Source: an uncultured Christensenella sp. (GTDB lineage: Bacteria; Bacillota; Clostridia; Christensenellales; UBA1242). From it: DNA of 22,176 nt. The DNA is taken from the NCBI GenBank assembly GCA_948471335.1, contig CAOKRZ010000008.1, positions 1 through 22,176 on the forward strand, given 5' to 3'. The position numbers and the translations under genes were made by a program. The notes beneath the pieces were generated by a model, which was given only the letters and a program-made list of their open reading frames with translations, ran no database searches and had not been told where the DNA came from. The number at the start of each line of letters is the position of its first letter. Positions within the stretch are counted from its first letter, which is position 1. Shown here piece by piece: positions 21,011 through 22,176 of the stretch.

Positions 21011-21829
21011 ATGGAAAATAAAAATAGCAAAGAAATTAAAGTTGAAAAAACTGATGAGGGCGAGCAAAACTTGAAAAAGAGTAAAAACGCTGAAGTATGG
21101 AGATTTATCAAATTTCTTCTCTTTTCAATCTCAGCAGGGGTTATCCAGTTTGGGTCTTTCACACTTATGTTTGAAGTGTTTAAGTGGGCTTGGTGGCCTT
21201 CTTATCTTGTTTCTGTGATACTCTCAGTTGTTTGGAATTTCACATTCAATAGAAAGTTTACCTTCAAATCCGCAAACAATGTGCCAAAAGCTATGGCTCT
21301 TGCGCTTTTATTTTATGTCTTCTTCATTCCTGCATCAGTTTATGGCGGAAACTATTTGAAAGAAGATCTTTATTGGAATGGATTTATCGTTGAAGCACTT
21401 ATGATGATTCTCAACTTCTTGCTTGAATTTCCTTGGCAAAGATTTGTTGTCTTCAGAAAGTCAATCAATTCTGCTGACAACAAAAATTCAACTGATTCAG
21501 TAAATGAAAATGGTGAAAAAGAAAAATTCCAAGGCAAGCTTGGTCAAATTAATTATGATGCAATTAAAAGTGATCTTGAATGCCTCGAGAAATCAAAGAA
21601 GATGCAATCAAGCCATCAAGTTATGCCAAAAACATCTGCAAACGTTGGAAGGACAGTGACTTCAATCAAAGAAGTGCAAACGCCACAAGAGCATACAAAA
21701 GTCGCAGCGCCCGCTCCAGCACCAGTTAAAACAAAAACCAAGCCTTCAAAAAAGCTTGGGCAAATCAATTATGACTCAATTTCAAAAGAACTTGCTGAAC
21801 TTGAAAAACTACGCCGCTCAGGTAAATAA
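21011..21829 (+). CDS. GtrA-like membrane protein with repeated C-terminal motif
   Basis: 272 residues from ATG 21011, preceded by GGGAG; the in-frame TTG at 20987 is rejected because it lies within the promoter and before the SD. Four membrane helices at about 32-54, 64-83, 95-115 and 123-145 match the GtrA fold (RFIKFLLFSISAGVIQFG, WNFTFNRKFTF, FLLEFPWQRFVVF). GtrA-type proteins are thought to move polyprenyl-linked sugars or to act with glycosyltransferases in cell-surface polysaccharide assembly. The extra ~120-residue cytoplasmic tail is unusual. It carries KLGQINYD twice (residues 176 and 248), each followed by a short charged helix, with a Pro/Ala-rich linker between. No glycosyltransferase gene is adjacent. 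Confidence 0.85.
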   Translation: MENKNSKEIKVEKTDEGEQNLKKSKNAEVWRFIKFLLFSISAGVIQFGSFTLMFEVFKWAWWPSYLVSVILSVVWNFTFNRKFTFKSANNVPKAMALALLFYVFFIPASVYGGNYLKEDLYWNGFIVEALMMILNFLLEFPWQRFVVFRKSINSADNKNSTDSVNENGEKEKFQGKLGQINYDAIKSDLECLEKSKKMQSSHQVMPKTSANVGRTVTSIKEVQTPQEHTKVAAPAPAPVKTKTKPSKKLGQINYDSISKELAELEKLRRSGK

Positions 21830-21858
21830 AAAAAAGTGAGAATCAAATCTCACTTTTT
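21829..21858. terminator. Bidirectional terminator between the GtrA-like gene and the last gene
   Basis: GTGAGA (21836-21841) pairs with TCTCAC (21848-21853) over a 6-base loop, with A-run on the left and T-run on the right. It starts at the GtrA stop codon and ends six bases before the stop codon of the convergent gene. Confidence 0.9.
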
Positions 21859-21863
21859 GTTTT

Positions 21864-22176
21864 TTATAAGCATCTTTCAAAGTTAATGATTCTTGCAGCT
21901 GCAGCTTCTGCAACCCACTTTGCATCACAGTCAGCAGCAACACTTTCAATAGAACGTGCAATGCGTGCATCGCTTGCTTTAATGCCATTTTCTGCAAGAA
22001 TAGCCTTAACTTTTTCAATGTTGTCTTGCATTTCTGCTTTTTGTGCAGCTTCGTTTTCAAAGTTTGCTTCAACCAAAAGTGCAATTTGTGCTTCGTTAAG
22101 GTCAGGATTAGTGCTTGAAACGTATGAAACAGCGCCTCTGATTGTTGAAGTTGTTACGTCAATTCCTTCACTTGCA
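21864..22176 (-). CDS. Unrecognised protein, C-terminal part (5' end outside window)
   Basis: The frame is open to the right edge, so 104 codons of the 3' end are seen. An in-frame TTG at 22076 is not a start because the frame continues upstream with similar composition. The visible protein is Ala- and Glu-rich and predicted helical: GAVSYVSSTNPDLNEAQIALL, then EANFENEAAQKAEMQDNIEKVKAILAENG and ARIARSIESVAADCDAKWVAEAAAA, ending in NFERCL. It contains two Cys and no membrane segment. I do not recognise the family. It ends at a shared terminator with the GtrA-like gene. Confidence 0.7.
   Translation of the reverse strand, partial: ASEGIDVTTSTIRGAVSYVSSTNPDLNEAQIALLVEANFENEAAQKAEMQDNIEKVKAILAENGIKASDARIARSIESVAADCDAKWVAEAAAARIINFERCL

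Noticed and set aside
1..22176. tRNA, rRNA, insertion sequences or prophage genes
   Set aside because: No cloverleaf, transposase or terminal inverted repeats were seen; the only mobile-element hint is the Toprim-like fragment at the left edge.

Overview
The window looks like a chromosomal segment of an uncultured, low-GC, Gram-positive-type bacterium (Bacillota, perhaps a gut Clostridia-like lineage). The basis is the AT-rich sequence, AGGAG-type ribosome binding sites, consensus sigma-A promoters, alanine racemase, a HelD-type helicase, SHOCT and WG-repeat proteins, and separate gyrA and gyrB genes. Stop codons behave as in the standard code (uvrC and alr end in TGA). Lineage is an inference.

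Layout. 1-1340: 3' part of a long U32-family peptidase whose first ~125 bases encode a different, Toprim-like sequence, so this is either a fusion or an assembly chimera. 1401-3023: alanine racemase, then a small SHOCT membrane protein, on the plus strand. 3058-4877 (minus): a DapB/diaminopentanoate-dehydrogenase-like NAD(P) enzyme with a Cys/His-rich tail, followed by thymidylate kinase. 4980-6389 (plus): an M16 zinc peptidase. 6393-10783 (minus): uvrC, a WG-repeat protein and hisS, each with its own promoter. 10835-11160: non-coding, with two perfect DnaA boxes in a 21-bp direct repeat, overlapping palindromes and a promoter; it is a candidate origin or DnaA-control element. 11161-13218 (minus): HelD-like helicase. 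13372-15396 (plus): a large unrecognised protein with a WCT-type central region and eight 20-residue repeats. 15409-20810 (minus): gyrB, a DUF488 protein, a SemiSWEET transporter and gyrA as one apparent operon. 21011-21829 (plus): a GtrA-like membrane protein with a repeated cytoplasmic motif. 21864-22176 (minus): the 3' end of an unrecognised gene.

Most genes are housekeeping: cell wall precursor (alr), dTTP supply (tmk), translation (hisS), excision repair (uvrC), RNA polymerase recycling (HelD) and DNA topology (gyrA, gyrB). Two expression features recur. Many stop codons lie inside or beside terminator hairpins, several of which serve convergent genes. Three genes (alr, uvrC and the 13372 gene) have a -10 box only 6-7 bases before the start codon and no Shine-Dalgarno, suggesting leaderless mRNAs beside ordinary SD-led genes. 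The parts most worth a second look are the DnaA-box region, the WCT/20-residue-repeat protein, the leaderless set, the altered GyrA box, the metal-binding-like tail and the odd left edge.
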